A DNA stretch of 47,732 nucleotides from Candidatus Schekmanbacteria bacterium (GCA_016188575.1 JACPHN010000064.1:1-47732), one strand, 5' to 3'; counted from the stretch's first letter, positions 1 to 9,244 are shown. Notes: generated by a model from the sequence alone, not told the origin. Program-made: numbers and translations.

Positions 1-1184
1 GCGGCGGTCACCTGGGCCATCATCATCCCCGATTCGAGACCGGGAATCCCCGCCAGAAACGCCGGCAGGCTGGACAGGCTCGGATTCACCATGCGCTCGA
101 CGCGGCGCTCGGACAGAGCACCGAGCTCGGCGAGCGCGATCGCGAGGTAGTCGAGCGCCAGCGCCACGGGCTCGGCGTGGAAGTTCCCGCCCGAAAGCAC
201 CGCGGTGCCATGCTCGTCTGCAAACACCAGCGGGTTATCGGTCGCGCTGTTCATCTCGACGAGCAAGACGCCGCCGACGTGACCGAGAACGCCGTATACC
301 GCGCCGTGCACCTGGGGCATACACCGCAGCGAATAGGCATCCTGAACGCGCCCGCAGTTGGCGTGCGACGCCTTGATGCCGCTGCCGGCGAGCAGCCCGC
401 GCAGATTGCGGGCGGACGCCGCCTGGCCGGGATGGGGGCGCGCGGCCTGGATGCGCGGATCGAAGGCGACGTCAGTGCCGAGCAGCGCATCGACGGTCAT
501 CGCGCCGATGAGATCGGCCGTGCGCGCCAGGCGGTGCGCGCGCAGATACGTCAACGCGCCGATCGCCAGGGTAACCTGCGTGCCGTTGATCAACGCGATT
601 CCTTCCTTCGGCCGCAGGCGATGAGGCACCAGGCCGCAGGCGGTCAGGGCTTCGGAGGCGGCGAGAATTTTGCCGCCGAAGCGCACCGATCCCTCGCCGA
701 TCAACGGTAGCGCGGCGTGCGCGAGCGGCGCGAGATCCCCGCTGGCGCCGACGGAACCCTGCGCCGGAATCAGCGGGTGAATGCCCGCGTTGAGGAAGGC
801 GAGTACCAGATCGACGAGCTCGCGTGACACGCCCGAATGCCCGCGCGCGAGCGATGCACAGCGCAAAAAGAGGATGGCGCGCGTTTCGTTTTCGGTGAGT
901 GGAGCGCCAACACCGGCAGCATGGCTGCGCAGCAAGTTGACCTGGAGCTGTTCGAGGTCTGCAGGTCCAATCCGCACCTGGCTGAGTGCCCCCACTCCGG
1001 TATTGATCCCGTAGACGACGCGATCTCCGCTGAGAACCGCGGCCACGACGGCGGCGGACATCTCAATTGCGGCATGCGCCGCGGCCGACAGGGTGACGCG
1101 CCGCTGCTCGTGAACGACAGCACCAAGGGCTGAAAACGACACCGGCTCGGCGCCGATGGCTACTGGAGGCTTTTCGGACAGCAC
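1..1184 (-). CDS. hutH: Histidine ammonia-lyase (3' end outside window)
   Basis: Deaminates L-histidine to trans-urocanate, the first step of histidine degradation, in the cytoplasm. The first ~394 residues are present. The MIO prosthetic-group triad Ala-Ser-Gly is at residues 147-149 within GSVGASGDLAPLAH, and the conserved NGTQVT and EMNSATDNPL segments follow. Family members run to about 510 residues, so the C-terminal quarter lies beyond base 1. The GTG start at 1184 is preferred because GGGAG lies 7 bases upstream. It is the last visible gene of a minus-strand run behind a response regulator and a coiled-coil protein (44-base gap). Phenylalanine or tyrosine ammonia-lyases share this fold; the sequence reads most like HutH, but substrate choice is inferred. 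Confidence 0.92.
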   Translation of the reverse strand, partial: MLSEKPPVAIGAEPVSFSALGAVVHEQRRVTLSAAAHAAIEMSAAVVAAVLSGDRVVYGINTGVGALSQVRIGPADLEQLQVNLLRSHAAGVGAPLTENETRAILFLRCASLARGHSGVSRELVDLVLAFLNAGIHPLIPAQGSVGASGDLAPLAHAALPLIGEGSVRFGGKILAASEALTACGLVPHRLRPKEGIALINGTQVTLAIGALTYLRAHRLARTADLIGAMTVDALLGTDVAFDPRIQAARPHPGQAASARNLRGLLAGSGIKASHANCGRVQDAYSLRCMPQVHGAVYGVLGHVGGVLLVEMNSATDNPLVFADEHGTAVLSGGNFHAEPVALALDYLAIALAELGALSERRVERMVNPSLSSLPAFLAGIPGLESGMMMAQVTA

Positions 1185-1228
1185 GCTTTGGCTCCCACGC
1201 GTCGGCCGCTCGCCGTCGAGAGGCGCGC

Positions 1229-1732
1229 CTAATGGCCGCCCCGCTGCTCTTTCATCTTGCGCTTCAAGGCCTCGAGCTCGTCTTCCGCCGCGCTTTCGGC
1301 CAACTTTTCGGAAAGGGCTCTCTCCTCCGCGGTCGATCCCACCAGGGCGTCGAGCTGCGCCGCGAGATCGCTCGCATCGACGCTCGGAGTGAAGGCGGCG
1401 TGCCGCTTGACGCGCTCCCGCAGCAGGTCGTTGACCATTTTCTCGGTCTCGGATTCGTGGCGGATCTTGGCGGCCCGCCCTTCCAGCTCGTGCAACCGGG
1501 TCTCGGCTTCCGTGGCCAGGTCCAGGGCGCTCTTTTGCCGCGCCAGGGCCACTCGTCCGCGCCACTTCTCGAGCTCGGGTTCGAGCTCCGCGGCCGCTCG
1601 CTCGAGCTTCTTCTGATAGGTGACCCGACGTAGGTAGTACTCCTGCGCCGCTTCCGGCGTGAGTCCCTCGACATCAAGAGCGTCCGCGTCGAGCCCTACG
1701 TTCGGCGGTCCATCGTCCAACTCATCTATCAT
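1229..1732 (-). CDS. Charged coiled-coil protein, unknown function
   Basis: A 167-residue soluble protein. It starts with an acidic segment (MIDELDDGPP), and residues ~28-115 are a long, highly charged heptad-like helix rich in Glu, Arg, Ala and Leu. A second acidic helix ends in KRKMKEQRGGH. There is no signal peptide, membrane segment or catalytic motif that I recognise. It starts 22 bases after the response regulator and ends 44 bases before hutH, so it is probably co-transcribed with both. A scaffold or partner role for the response regulator is a guess from position only. The ATG at 1732 is chosen because the open frame further upstream is the out-of-frame shadow of the regulator. Confidence 0.75.
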   Translation of the reverse strand: MIDELDDGPPNVGLDADALDVEGLTPEAAQEYYLRRVTYQKKLERAAAELEPELEKWRGRVALARQKSALDLATEAETRLHELEGRAAKIRHESETEKMVNDLLRERVKRHAAFTPSVDASDLAAQLDALVGSTAEERALSEKLAESAAEDELEALKRKMKEQRGGH

Positions 1733-1754
1733 GCTTTGCTCGCTCGCCTGTGGC

Positions 1755-2420
1755 CTAATTCGCTCGCCCGGTCGCCAGGTGCTCGAGCACCTCGCCGTGC
1801 AGTCTCCGCACTCCAGCGGAGAGAATGGCGCGCAGCGCCGCGTGCGAGCCGAACTCGGAGTAGCCGCGGCTCCGCCGCAGCACCTCGCCGCCTGTGGTGC
1901 GCACGGTGCAGCACACGGCCGGCTCGGCGCCGCTGTCGATGCGCGTTTCGATCTCGTAAACGGTATCCGCCAGCGCGATATGCTCGCGGATGCCCTCGAC
2001 CCGTTGCTGCCAATGGTCCACGGGAATAACGGGGACGCGGCGTCGCGCGCGGCGTTCACGCTGCTCGGCGAGCGCCCGCTCGACCGCCTGTAACAGGTCA
2101 TCGGCGGTAAACGGCTTCGGCAGAAACTCCAGGGCACCGGCCTTGATGAACTCGGCACCGAGGTTGCCGCCCTTGCCCGTGATCACGATCGCCACCGTCT
2201 CCTCGTGGTGCTCGCGAATGTAGTGCAAGACCTCCAGACCGCTGCGCTTGGGCATCATGTAGTCCAGAATCGCCAGGTCCGGTCGCACGCTGTCCAGGAT
2301 GCAAACCGCCTGCTCGCCATCATAGGCGGGGTGCACGGTGCACTCAACAACATCCTCGAGAATCAAGGAAACGAGCTCGACGATGTGCTCCTCGTCGTCC
2401 GCCAAGAGAATATCGCTCAC
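1755..2420 (-). CDS. Response regulator with unclassified C-terminal domain
   Basis: Phosphoreceiver protein of 221 residues. Residues 1-120 are a CheY-like receiver: acidic pocket D8/D9, phospho-acceptor D53 in LAILDYMMP, T81 in VITGKG and K102 in FLPKPF. Residues ~125-221 form a domain that is not a recognisable helix-turn-helix, GGDEF or HD-GYP output. It has a predicted beta-rich part (ETRIDSG...CCTVRTTGGEV) and a helical end. The GTG start at 2420 has a strong GGAGGAG four bases upstream. No histidine kinase is adjacent, so this is an orphan regulator. It heads a run with the coiled-coil protein and hutH behind the promoter at 2485-2513, and that position is the only hint to its targets. 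Confidence 0.88.
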   Translation of the reverse strand: MSDILLADDEEHIVELVSLILEDVVECTVHPAYDGEQAVCILDSVRPDLAILDYMMPKRSGLEVLHYIREHHEETVAIVITGKGGNLGAEFIKAGALEFLPKPFTADDLLQAVERALAEQRERRARRRVPVIPVDHWQQRVEGIREHIALADTVYEIETRIDSGAEPAVCCTVRTTGGEVLRRSRGYSEFGSHAALRAILSAGVRRLHGEVLEHLATGRAN

Positions 2421-2484
2421 GACACTCCTCCGCGAATTACGGCGGAAAAGGCATTCACTCGAAAACCAGACGATTCGGTTCTCA

Positions 2485-2513
2485 AGTATATGGCAGCGGG
2501 AGATGCCTGTCAA
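2485..2513 (-). promoter_or_regulatory. Sigma70-type promoter for the response-regulator operon
   Basis: Read on the minus strand: TTGACA, a 17-base spacer, then TATACT. This is one of the best promoter matches in the window. The predicted transcript starts near 2478 and leaves a leader of about 58 bases before the GTG at 2420, which has a strong Shine-Dalgarno. Confidence 0.7.
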
Positions 2514-2669
2514 CGTAGCGAAAAACGGGCTCCTCGGATAGACTCTGGCGGCAACGGCCGCCGCTGCCGCCATCTGCCTCGCCGTGCCGCCAAGCCGCCG
2601 CCTCTGCCCCCGTTCTCGCGGACTCGGGAAGCGCCGCTCCCGAGAAGCTGCCCCAAGGAGTAATCGCAC

Positions 2670-4803
2670 GTGACCGCAAAATTTTTCATCCTGGCTGCTC
2701 TTTTTTTCCTTTCGGTGCTCGGACACTCCTGCTCGCCAGCCGTGCGGGCAAAGAAAGCGCACCCTCCCGGCGATGGACCGGGTGCCCCGGACAAGGCGCA
2801 GGCGCCTGCTGACGCCGATCCCTATCTGTGGCTCGAGGAGATCGAGTCCGCGGAGGCGCTGGGCTGGGCACGCCACGAGAATGAGATGACCGAGAAGCGA
2901 CTGATCGGAGACGCGCGGTTCGCCGACCTCAAGAAAAACGCTCTCGACATCCTGCAGGCGACCGATCGCATCCCCTTCGGGCGGATTCGCGGCGGCTACG
3001 TCTATAACTTCTGGCAGGACGAATCCCACGTGCGTGGACTGTGGCGGCGGTCGCCGCTGGCATCCTACGTCGCACCCGAACCCGCGTGGGAGGACCTTCT
3101 CGACGTCGACGCACTGGCGGAAAAAGAGGGCGAGCCGTGGGTTCTCGCCGCCATCACGCCCGCCCCTGCCCCCTCGCTGCGGTGCATGATCTCGCTTTCC
3201 CGCGGCGGCAAGGACGCCACCGTCAAGCGCGAGCTCGACGTCGCTACCAGGACCTTCGTCGATGGTGGATTCGCGCTGCCGGAGGCCAAGTCCGAGGTGG
3301 CATGGGTGGACGCGGACACGCTCATCGTGGGCACCGACTTCGGCCCGGGCTCGCTGACCGATTCCGGCTATCCCCGCGTCCTGAAGCTATGGCGGCGCGG
3401 AACCGACCTCGCCGCGGCGCCGGTCGTCTACGAAGCCGCCGCGAGCGACGTCAGCGCGTTCACCCTCACGAGCTTCGCACCCGGGGGCAAGACCGTCATC
3501 GTCGGGCGCGCCGAAACCTTCTTCGAGAGCGCCTACGCGCTCCGCGACGACGACGGCACGCTGCATCCCGTGGCCTTCCCCAAGTCATCCGAGCTGCAGG
3601 CGGTGTGCGCCGATCAGGTGCTCGCGAAGCTGCGACAGCCCTGGCAGGTCGGCCAGCGGACGCTTCCTGCCGGGTCCTTGGTGGGATTGAGTATCGCTGA
3701 CATTCGCGCCCATCGCGACGCCGCCCCCCGGGTCGTGGTATTGCCCGAGGAGCGGACCACGATTCAGGAGGTCGTCGCGACGGCGGATCGCTTGCTCGTC
3801 ACGCTGCTGCGCAACGTTCAGGGCGAGGTACGCGCCTATCGAACCGGCACGAACGGCGAGTGGACCTCGGAGACGTTGGCGCTCCCCCAGGCGGGGACGC
3901 TGTCGGCATTCGGCGCGGAGCCGATGTCCTCTGCAGCCCACGACTCTGTATCTGAGCGACGGGATAACGCCGCCGCGCCTGGTCAAGTCGCTGCCGGCGC
4001 GCTTCGACGCCGCGGGGATGACGGTAGAGCAGCTCGAAGCGGCAAGCGCTGACGGCACCAGGGTCCCCTACTTCCTGGTGCACCCGGTGGGATGGAAAAG
4101 CGATGGCTCCAACCCGGTGATTCTCGAGGGTTATGGCGGCTTCGAGGTGCCAATGACGCCGTACTATGGGGCGCTGCGCGGCAAGCTGTGGCTGGAGCGG
4201 GGCGGCGCCTATGCGTTGGCGAACATTCGCGGGGGTGGGGAATTCGGGCCGCAGTGGCACCAGGCAGCGCTCAAGGAGCACCGGCAACGGGCCTTCGACG
4301 ATTTCATCGCGGTCGCGGAAGATCTCATCAAGCGGGGGCACACCTCGGCGCGGCGCCTCGGCATCGAGGGCGGCTCCAACGGCGGGTTGTTGGTGGGTGC
4401 GGTGCTCACCCAGCGCCCTGATCTCCTCAACGCGGTCGTCTGCAGTGTTCCGCTACTCGACATGTTGCGCTACCACAAGCTGCTTGCCGGCGCGAGCTGG
4501 ATGGCGGAGTATGGAGATCCGGACGACGCGGCCATGCGGCCCTTCATCGCCGCCTACTCGCCCTATCAAAACGTGCGAAAGGAACGTCACTACCCCGAGG
4601 TTTTTTTCTACACCTCCACGAAGGACGATCGCGTGCATCCCGGGCACGCGCGCAAGATGGTGGCGAGAATGCGAGAGCAGGGCCATCCGGTGCTCTACTT
4701 CGAGCACATCGAAGGCGGGCACGCCGCGGCCACGAATCAGGAGCAGCGGGCGCGCAGGTTTGCGCTGGAGACGGCGTATTTCATGCAAAAGCTGATGGAC
4801 TGA
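2670..4803 (+). pseudogene. Prolyl oligopeptidase (S9A), exported, split by a frameshift
   Basis: Cleaves peptides after proline. The GTG start at 2670 follows AAGGAG by 9 bases. A hydrophobic N-terminus (FFILAALFFLSVLGHSCS) points to export, perhaps as a lipoprotein although the lipobox is not canonical. The N-terminal part (DPYLWLEEIES and the propeller) is in one frame to about 3930. The sequence then continues at about 3937 one frame over, with TTLYLSDGITPPRL and the hydrolase domain. That half keeps the whole triad: Ser in GGSNGGLL, Asp in TKDDRVHPGHA and His in EGGHAA. A single-base indel therefore splits an otherwise well-preserved gene. It may be a sequencing error or a recent mutation. 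The 3' end overlaps the convergent gene ending at 4781 by 23 bases. Confidence 0.87.
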
Positions 4804-6445
4804 CGCCGACCGGCCTGGCGGCGGCAATGGGCCGGCGGCGGGCGGCGCGCCGGCGGCCCGCGAGCGCCGCGATCTGCGCAGATAGCAACGCCGCCGACAC
4901 GGCCCACCGACCGCCCGCGACGGTAACCGCGGGCACAGTCGCCGGCACGGCAAACTCGATCCGCTTGATCAAGAGCAACGCCGGCTGATCCCCGGCGTAG
5001 TCGAACATGTCCGCGTGATTTCGGTAGTCGCGGCCCGTCTTCGGCCCCGCCGCAGGATCGAGCCCGTCGCCATCCTGCTGCGATACATCCTTGAGCGCGA
5101 AGTAAACGGTCGTGCCCGCCCCGACGCTCGCCTCATCCGACGGCTGCAGCCGAAATGCCGCCCACACCGCGTTGTAACCGGAAGAATACTTCCGGAAGCG
5201 ACCGGTGTCGGTCGCCTCGATCTCGAACTGCGGTGCCGCCTGAATCAGCGCCGGCGTCGCGGCCGCAAACGATGCGTTGGTGATCGCCGCGAATGCGTAG
5301 CGAAGCTCATACGTGCCGTACCCATACCCTTCGCTCTTGTACTTGTCGTTGAAACTGACCTCCCAGAGCCCCGAGTCCGCGCGGAAGGTCACCGCGGGCG
5401 AGGCGATCGTCTCGTCATTCTGCGGCTCGGAGTCCGTGGTGAAGACGACCTCGTCCAGCCATACCGGATACGCCGCCGTGCCGATTCCCGTGTAGGGTCT
5501 GAAGGTGACGTACCAGCGAAAAAGGTTGTTGAAGTAGAGCACGCCGAGGTCACGAATCGCCCGGCCGGGGTAGTGGTAGAGCGAGGCATCGGAAAAGGAG
5601 TTGTTGTGCACGGGATGGCCGTCGAGAAGGACGTGCGCCCAGTCGCCGCCGTTGGTGTAGAGCTCGTGATACCAGTGCCCCGTGACGTCGGGTTCGCTCA
5701 GGTCATTGAGCTGCGGGTGGCCCGGCGGATAGAGGTCGACCTTCGGGATGTAACTGTAGGGGCCGACGCTCATCGTCGCGGCGACGTGCCGGCTCTCCCC
5801 GTCGTTGCGCAGGGTGGCGGGAGCGCGAACGTAGAAGCTGAGCCGGTTCGCTCCCTGGGCGACAGCAAATGGCACTGGCGAGCTCGTGGAGCTGTTGTTG
5901 CCGAAGTACAGCGTCGGGTGCCCCGCCGGGCGCGCCGAACCGATCGGGTCGTAGCCGGCGCCCACGAGCTCCAAGTACTCTTCCTTGCTCGTCAGCTCCA
6001 TTCCGACCGTGACCACCGATGAGTATGCGTCTGCCGGATCTTCGAGCGTTTTTCCGCCGGTGACGGTGAGGCGAAGACTGCGACCGGATACCGCGGTGCC
6101 GGCATCCACTTCGAGGTAGCCGTAGGTTGCGAAGCCCATGTGGACGCTGTTGTAGGTGTTGAAGTAGTAGGAGATCTGATCACGTATCGCGCTGTCGGTC
6201 GTATACGGAGTGAGATTCCAAAAACCGCAGCGCGGTATCGTCTCGTAGGGATTGGTCCGGGAAGAGGAGTAGGTCCACCCGCCGCCGCCCGCCGGAGCTT
6301 CCGACGCACCGGTGGGTGGGAAGTCGTCGAAGGTCTGAAACGGGGCGGCACGTGCCGCAACGGCGCCGATGACCACCCACAGCAGCGCGCCGGCCACCGC
6401 CACCCGGGCCCTTCGCTTCCACTGCAACGCATGCCCTGCGGACAA
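4781..6445 (-). CDS. Secreted protein with C-terminal hydrophobic/Arg-rich anchor, unknown function
   Basis: About 554 residues. I prefer the TTG start at 6445: GAGAGGAGG sits just upstream and the product then opens with a compact signal peptide (KRRARVAVAGALLWVVIGAVAARA, cleaved before APFQ). An ATG at 6508 would only add a basic extension without a ribosome site. The mature region is rich in Tyr, Gly, Ser and Asn, with beta-type segments (YLEVDAGTAVSGRSLRLTVTGGK, GVLYFNNLFRWYVTFRP), as in extracellular beta-sandwich or carbohydrate-binding proteins, but I recognise no family. The end has a hydrophobic stretch followed by GRRRAARRR, like a sorting or anchor tail. The divergent M23 gene at 6675 ends similarly, so the two may be exported by the same route. 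Confidence 0.75.
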   Translation of the reverse strand: MSAGHALQWKRRARVAVAGALLWVVIGAVAARAAPFQTFDDFPPTGASEAPAGGGGWTYSSSRTNPYETIPRCGFWNLTPYTTDSAIRDQISYYFNTYNSVHMGFATYGYLEVDAGTAVSGRSLRLTVTGGKTLEDPADAYSSVVTVGMELTSKEEYLELVGAGYDPIGSARPAGHPTLYFGNNSSTSSPVPFAVAQGANRLSFYVRAPATLRNDGESRHVAATMSVGPYSYIPKVDLYPPGHPQLNDLSEPDVTGHWYHELYTNGGDWAHVLLDGHPVHNNSFSDASLYHYPGRAIRDLGVLYFNNLFRWYVTFRPYTGIGTAAYPVWLDEVVFTTDSEPQNDETIASPAVTFRADSGLWEVSFNDKYKSEGYGYGTYELRYAFAAITNASFAAATPALIQAAPQFEIEATDTGRFRKYSSGYNAVWAAFRLQPSDEASVGAGTTVYFALKDVSQQDGDGLDPAAGPKTGRDYRNHADMFDYAGDQPALLLIKRIEFAVPATVPAVTVAGGRWAVSAALLSAQIAALAGRRRAARRRPIAAARPVGVSPSAFA

Positions 6446-6674
6446 CCGCGCCTCCTCTCCGTGCCACGCCCAGAGCGCGCCGCGCCGCACCTGGCGGACG
6501 CGCGCCATCAGGGAATTCGTAGGCGGCTGCGGGCGCAGATGCAAGAGTGCGCCCGCCTTTCGGGTCACCGTGAGTTGCGCGCCCGGAAGCCAGCGTGTAG
6601 AGGTACCCTTTGCAACCTCGGCCGCAACACGGCACGCCCATATCCCCCACTGCAACACGGAAAGGCGGGCTCCC

Positions 6675-8084
6675 ATGCACGATCAGGCGTCTCGGACATA
6701 CGGGTGTAGGCGGAGACCACGGGCAAACGGCGCACTGGCGCTGGCCATGATGTGGGTGAGCGTCCTGGCGGGGTCGCTCGGCGCGGCCGGCGCGCACGCC
6801 ACGTCCCTTGATCCGGACGGCGGTGGCCGCCACGCAATTCGCAGGACCGCGCCCTGCCTCAGCGCGGCAGCCCGGTTGCGGGTCGCCGCCCGCCTGCGCG
6901 CCAACGTCGAGGCGTTGCGCCGGCGCGGCCTCCTCCCGCCCGGGCGCGCGACCGAGCCCGCTGTGGCTCGCGCTGTGGCGATGTCCTGGCCCGTGGTGGG
7001 CGCTACCGGCCTGACCGCGCCGGGCGTTCACGGCATCGGAGCCTTCGTCGATCACGATGCGACCTATCCAGATCACCTCCGCGACTACTCGTGCGGCGGT
7101 CGCAGCTACGATGTGTCGTCCGGCTATAATCACCAGGGTACGGACATCTTCTCCTGGCCGTTCTCATGGTACCGGATGGATCGCGACGAGATCATCGTGC
7201 TCGCCGCCGCCCCCGGAACGATCGTAGGCAAGGATGACGGCAACTACGACCGCAGTTGCGGTTTCGGCAGCACGCCATGGAATGCCGTCTACGTGCAACA
7301 CGGCGACGGCTCGACAGCGTGGTACGGGCACCTGAAATCCGGCTCGTTGACCACCAAGGACGTTGGAGAAACCGTCGCGGCCGGCGAGTACCTGGGCGTC
7401 GTCGGCAGCTCCGGGTCCTCGACCGGTCCTCACTTGCACCTCGAGCTGTATGACAGCGCGGACCGGCTCGTGGATCCATATTCCGGCCCGTGCAACGACA
7501 CGATCGGCACAAGCTGGTGGGCGAATCAGCGGGAGTACTATGACTCCGCGATCAACCTGATCGCCATCCACTCGGCGCCGCCCGAATTCCCGGAATGCCC
7601 CGAGCCGGAGGTCCCCAACCTGCAGGACGTGTTCGCGCCCGGTGATGACGCGTATTTCGCCGCCTACTACCGGGACCAGCGGGCGAACGAGAGCAGCACC
7701 TACACCGTCGTGAACGCCGCGGGCACGGAGGTGTGGCGCTGGGACCACAGCTCGCCCGCGGAGTATTATGAGGCTTCCTACTGGTACTGGATGCGGCGCC
7801 TTCCGACAGACGGCGTGCACGGGAAGTGGTGGTATCGGGTAACGTATTTGGGGCGGGAATACGAGCACGAGTTTTGGGTGGGCGACGCCCCGACGCCGAC
7901 ACCGACCGGCGATGTGACGCCGACGCCAACGGCGGGGGGATCCGTGCCGAGCTCGGGGCAGGGGTCCGGGTTGACGCTCGTGGCGCTCATGGGGCTGGCG
8001 CTGGCCGGACTGATACGGCGGCACCGCGGCCGGCGTTGCGTCCCAGCCCGGGCGGCGGTACACTATCGCGCCGCTGAGATGTAG
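6675..8084 (+). CDS. Secreted M23 metallopeptidase with C-terminal anchor-like tail
   Basis: Zinc endopeptidase of the LytM/lysostaphin family, expected to cut peptidoglycan cross-links or another glycine-rich substrate outside the cytoplasm. The 469-residue product begins with a signal peptide (GALALAMMWVSVLAGSLGAAGAHA). The M23 zinc ligands are visible: H153 and D157 in NHQGTDIF, and H253-L-H255 in GPHLHLEL, with GSSGSSTGPHLH before them. Residues ~310-400 form an extra domain of unknown type. A short Thr-Pro linker follows, then PSSGQGSG, a hydrophobic helix and RRHRGRR, a tail like PEP-CTERM or IPTL-CTERM sorting signals. It is divergent from the secreted gene at 4781-6445. The end of the gene contains the promoter of the next gene. 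Confidence 0.85.
   Translation: MHDQASRTYGCRRRPRANGALALAMMWVSVLAGSLGAAGAHATSLDPDGGGRHAIRRTAPCLSAAARLRVAARLRANVEALRRRGLLPPGRATEPAVARAVAMSWPVVGATGLTAPGVHGIGAFVDHDATYPDHLRDYSCGGRSYDVSSGYNHQGTDIFSWPFSWYRMDRDEIIVLAAAPGTIVGKDDGNYDRSCGFGSTPWNAVYVQHGDGSTAWYGHLKSGSLTTKDVGETVAAGEYLGVVGSSGSSTGPHLHLELYDSADRLVDPYSGPCNDTIGTSWWANQREYYDSAINLIAIHSAPPEFPECPEPEVPNLQDVFAPGDDAYFAAYYRDQRANESSTYTVVNAAGTEVWRWDHSSPAEYYEASYWYWMRRLPTDGVHGKWWYRVTYLGREYEHEFWVGDAPTPTPTGDVTPTPTAGGSVPSSGQGSGLTLVALMGLALAGLIRRHRGRRCVPARAAVHYRAAEM
8036..8064 (+). promoter_or_regulatory. Sigma70-type promoter upstream of the SpoIIE-type phosphatase gene
   Basis: TTGCGT, 17-base spacer, TACACT. It lies within the last codons of the M23 peptidase gene. 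The predicted start near 8071 would give a leader of about 60 bases before the ATG at 8132. Confidence 0.5.
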
Positions 8085-8131
8085 AAGGTGCGCGCGGCAC
8101 CTGCGCCGTGACCTGCCGGAGGAGATCGCCG

Positions 8132-9151
8132 ATGCATACCGCGTTGCTGCACAGAGCCCATGACCAGCTACTGGATCGCCGCCGGCGGCTCGCGGATTTG
8201 GTAGGCGAGGTCGGCGACGGCGGCGACCTCGTCACCCTGCTGCGGATGGTTGACGCGGCGCTCGAGCGAATCGACGGGGGGACGTACGGGAGTTGCGCCG
8301 TGTGTCAGGAGACCATCGACGAGGACACCCTGATGCGCCACCCGCTCATCGAATACTGCCTGTGCCGCCTCAACGCGCATCAGGTGGGAGCGCTCGAGCG
8401 TGACTTGCAGCTCGCCGGCCGCGTGCAATTCGCCGTCCTGCCGCCGCCGGCGGTGCGCTTGCCGGGGTGGCTCGGCCATTTTCGCTACGTGCCCCATGGC
8501 GCGGTGAGCGGCGATCTGTGCGATCTCGTTCCCGATCCCTCCGGCGCGGGTCGCTTGACCTTCATCGTCGGCGATGTCTCCGGCAAGGGCGTGGCCGCTT
8601 CCTTTTTGATGGCGCGGCTGAGCGCGCTGTTCCGCAGCCTGGCGGAATCGGGTCGAGCAGTCTCGGAAATCCTGGACACGGTGAATCGGCACATTTCGGA
8701 GACGACCTTGCCCTCGCACTATGCTACGGTGGTCTGCGGCCGGGCCCACGAGGACGGGACGGTGGAGATCGCCAACGCCGGGCACTGTCCGCCGCTCGCG
8801 ATCCGCTCCGGCAAAGTGGCCGAGATCGGCGGCGCCAACGTGCCGATCGGCCTGTTCGAGGCAACGCGATACGCCACCGAGACCCTGTGGCTCGCCCCGG
8901 GCGACAGTCTCTTCCTCTACACAGACGGTTTGACAGAGGCGAGAAACCCAGCGGACGAGGAGTTTGGAGAGGAGCGCCTGCGCGACTATCTGGAATCTGC
9001 CGCGGCGACGAATCCGGCGGCCATGTTGGCGGGATGCTTGCGCGAGCAGCGGGAGTTCGCCGGGCCGGACGCCGCGGGTGATGATCTGACCGTCATGGTG
9101 CTGCGCCGCGACCACGCCGAGGGCGACGCCCGCACGGCTTGGGCGAGTTGA
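8132..9151 (+). CDS. PP2C/SpoIIE-type phosphatase with N-terminal DksA/TraR-like zinc finger
   Basis: Probable Ser/Thr phosphatase of the RsbU/SpoIIE class, usually acting on anti-sigma antagonist proteins in partner-switching pathways. The ATG at 8132 follows GGAGGAG by 7 bases. Residues 1-80 are a helical hairpin followed by a cysteine finger (GTYGSC55-AVC58 ... IEYC76-LC78) that resembles the DksA/TraR C-terminal finger, though the second pair is CxC rather than CxxC. Residues ~90-330 are the phosphatase, with metal-binding aspartates in GD128LCD131 and D148 in GDVSGKG, FLYTDGLTEARN, and D in GDDLTVMVL. No anti-sigma kinase or STAS antagonist gene is adjacent. The combination of finger and phosphatase is unusual. 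Confidence 0.87.
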   Translation: MHTALLHRAHDQLLDRRRRLADLVGEVGDGGDLVTLLRMVDAALERIDGGTYGSCAVCQETIDEDTLMRHPLIEYCLCRLNAHQVGALERDLQLAGRVQFAVLPPPAVRLPGWLGHFRYVPHGAVSGDLCDLVPDPSGAGRLTFIVGDVSGKGVAASFLMARLSALFRSLAESGRAVSEILDTVNRHISETTLPSHYATVVCGRAHEDGTVEIANAGHCPPLAIRSGKVAEIGGANVPIGLFEATRYATETLWLAPGDSLFLYTDGLTEARNPADEEFGEERLRDYLESAAATNPAAMLAGCLREQREFAGPDAAGDDLTVMVLRRDHAEGDARTAWAS

Positions 9152-9212
9152 GGAGCGCGCCGCCGCTGCCAGGATCCTGAGCGCTTCGCCACATCAGGCA
9201 GCGACTCCGGTT

Positions 9213-9244
9213 GCCAAGCTCGGGGCTTGGCGTGCGCCTTTTTT
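9213..9244 (+). terminator. Probable Rho-independent terminator
   Basis: A perfect 7-bp hairpin (GCCAAGC / GCTTGGC, 5-base loop, 9213-9231) is followed after seven bases by a run of six T (9239-9244). It lies about 60 bases after the phosphatase gene and would end that transcript. Confidence 0.5.

Noticed and set aside
1229-2158. A 309-codon open frame on the minus strand reaching into the response regulator gene
   Set aside because: Only the last 167 codons look like protein. The upstream part is the out-of-frame shadow of the regulator.
5015-6022. A 335-codon plus-strand frame opposite the secreted protein gene
   Set aside because: Arg/Val-rich composition typical of antisense frames in GC-rich DNA, with no ribosome site or motifs.
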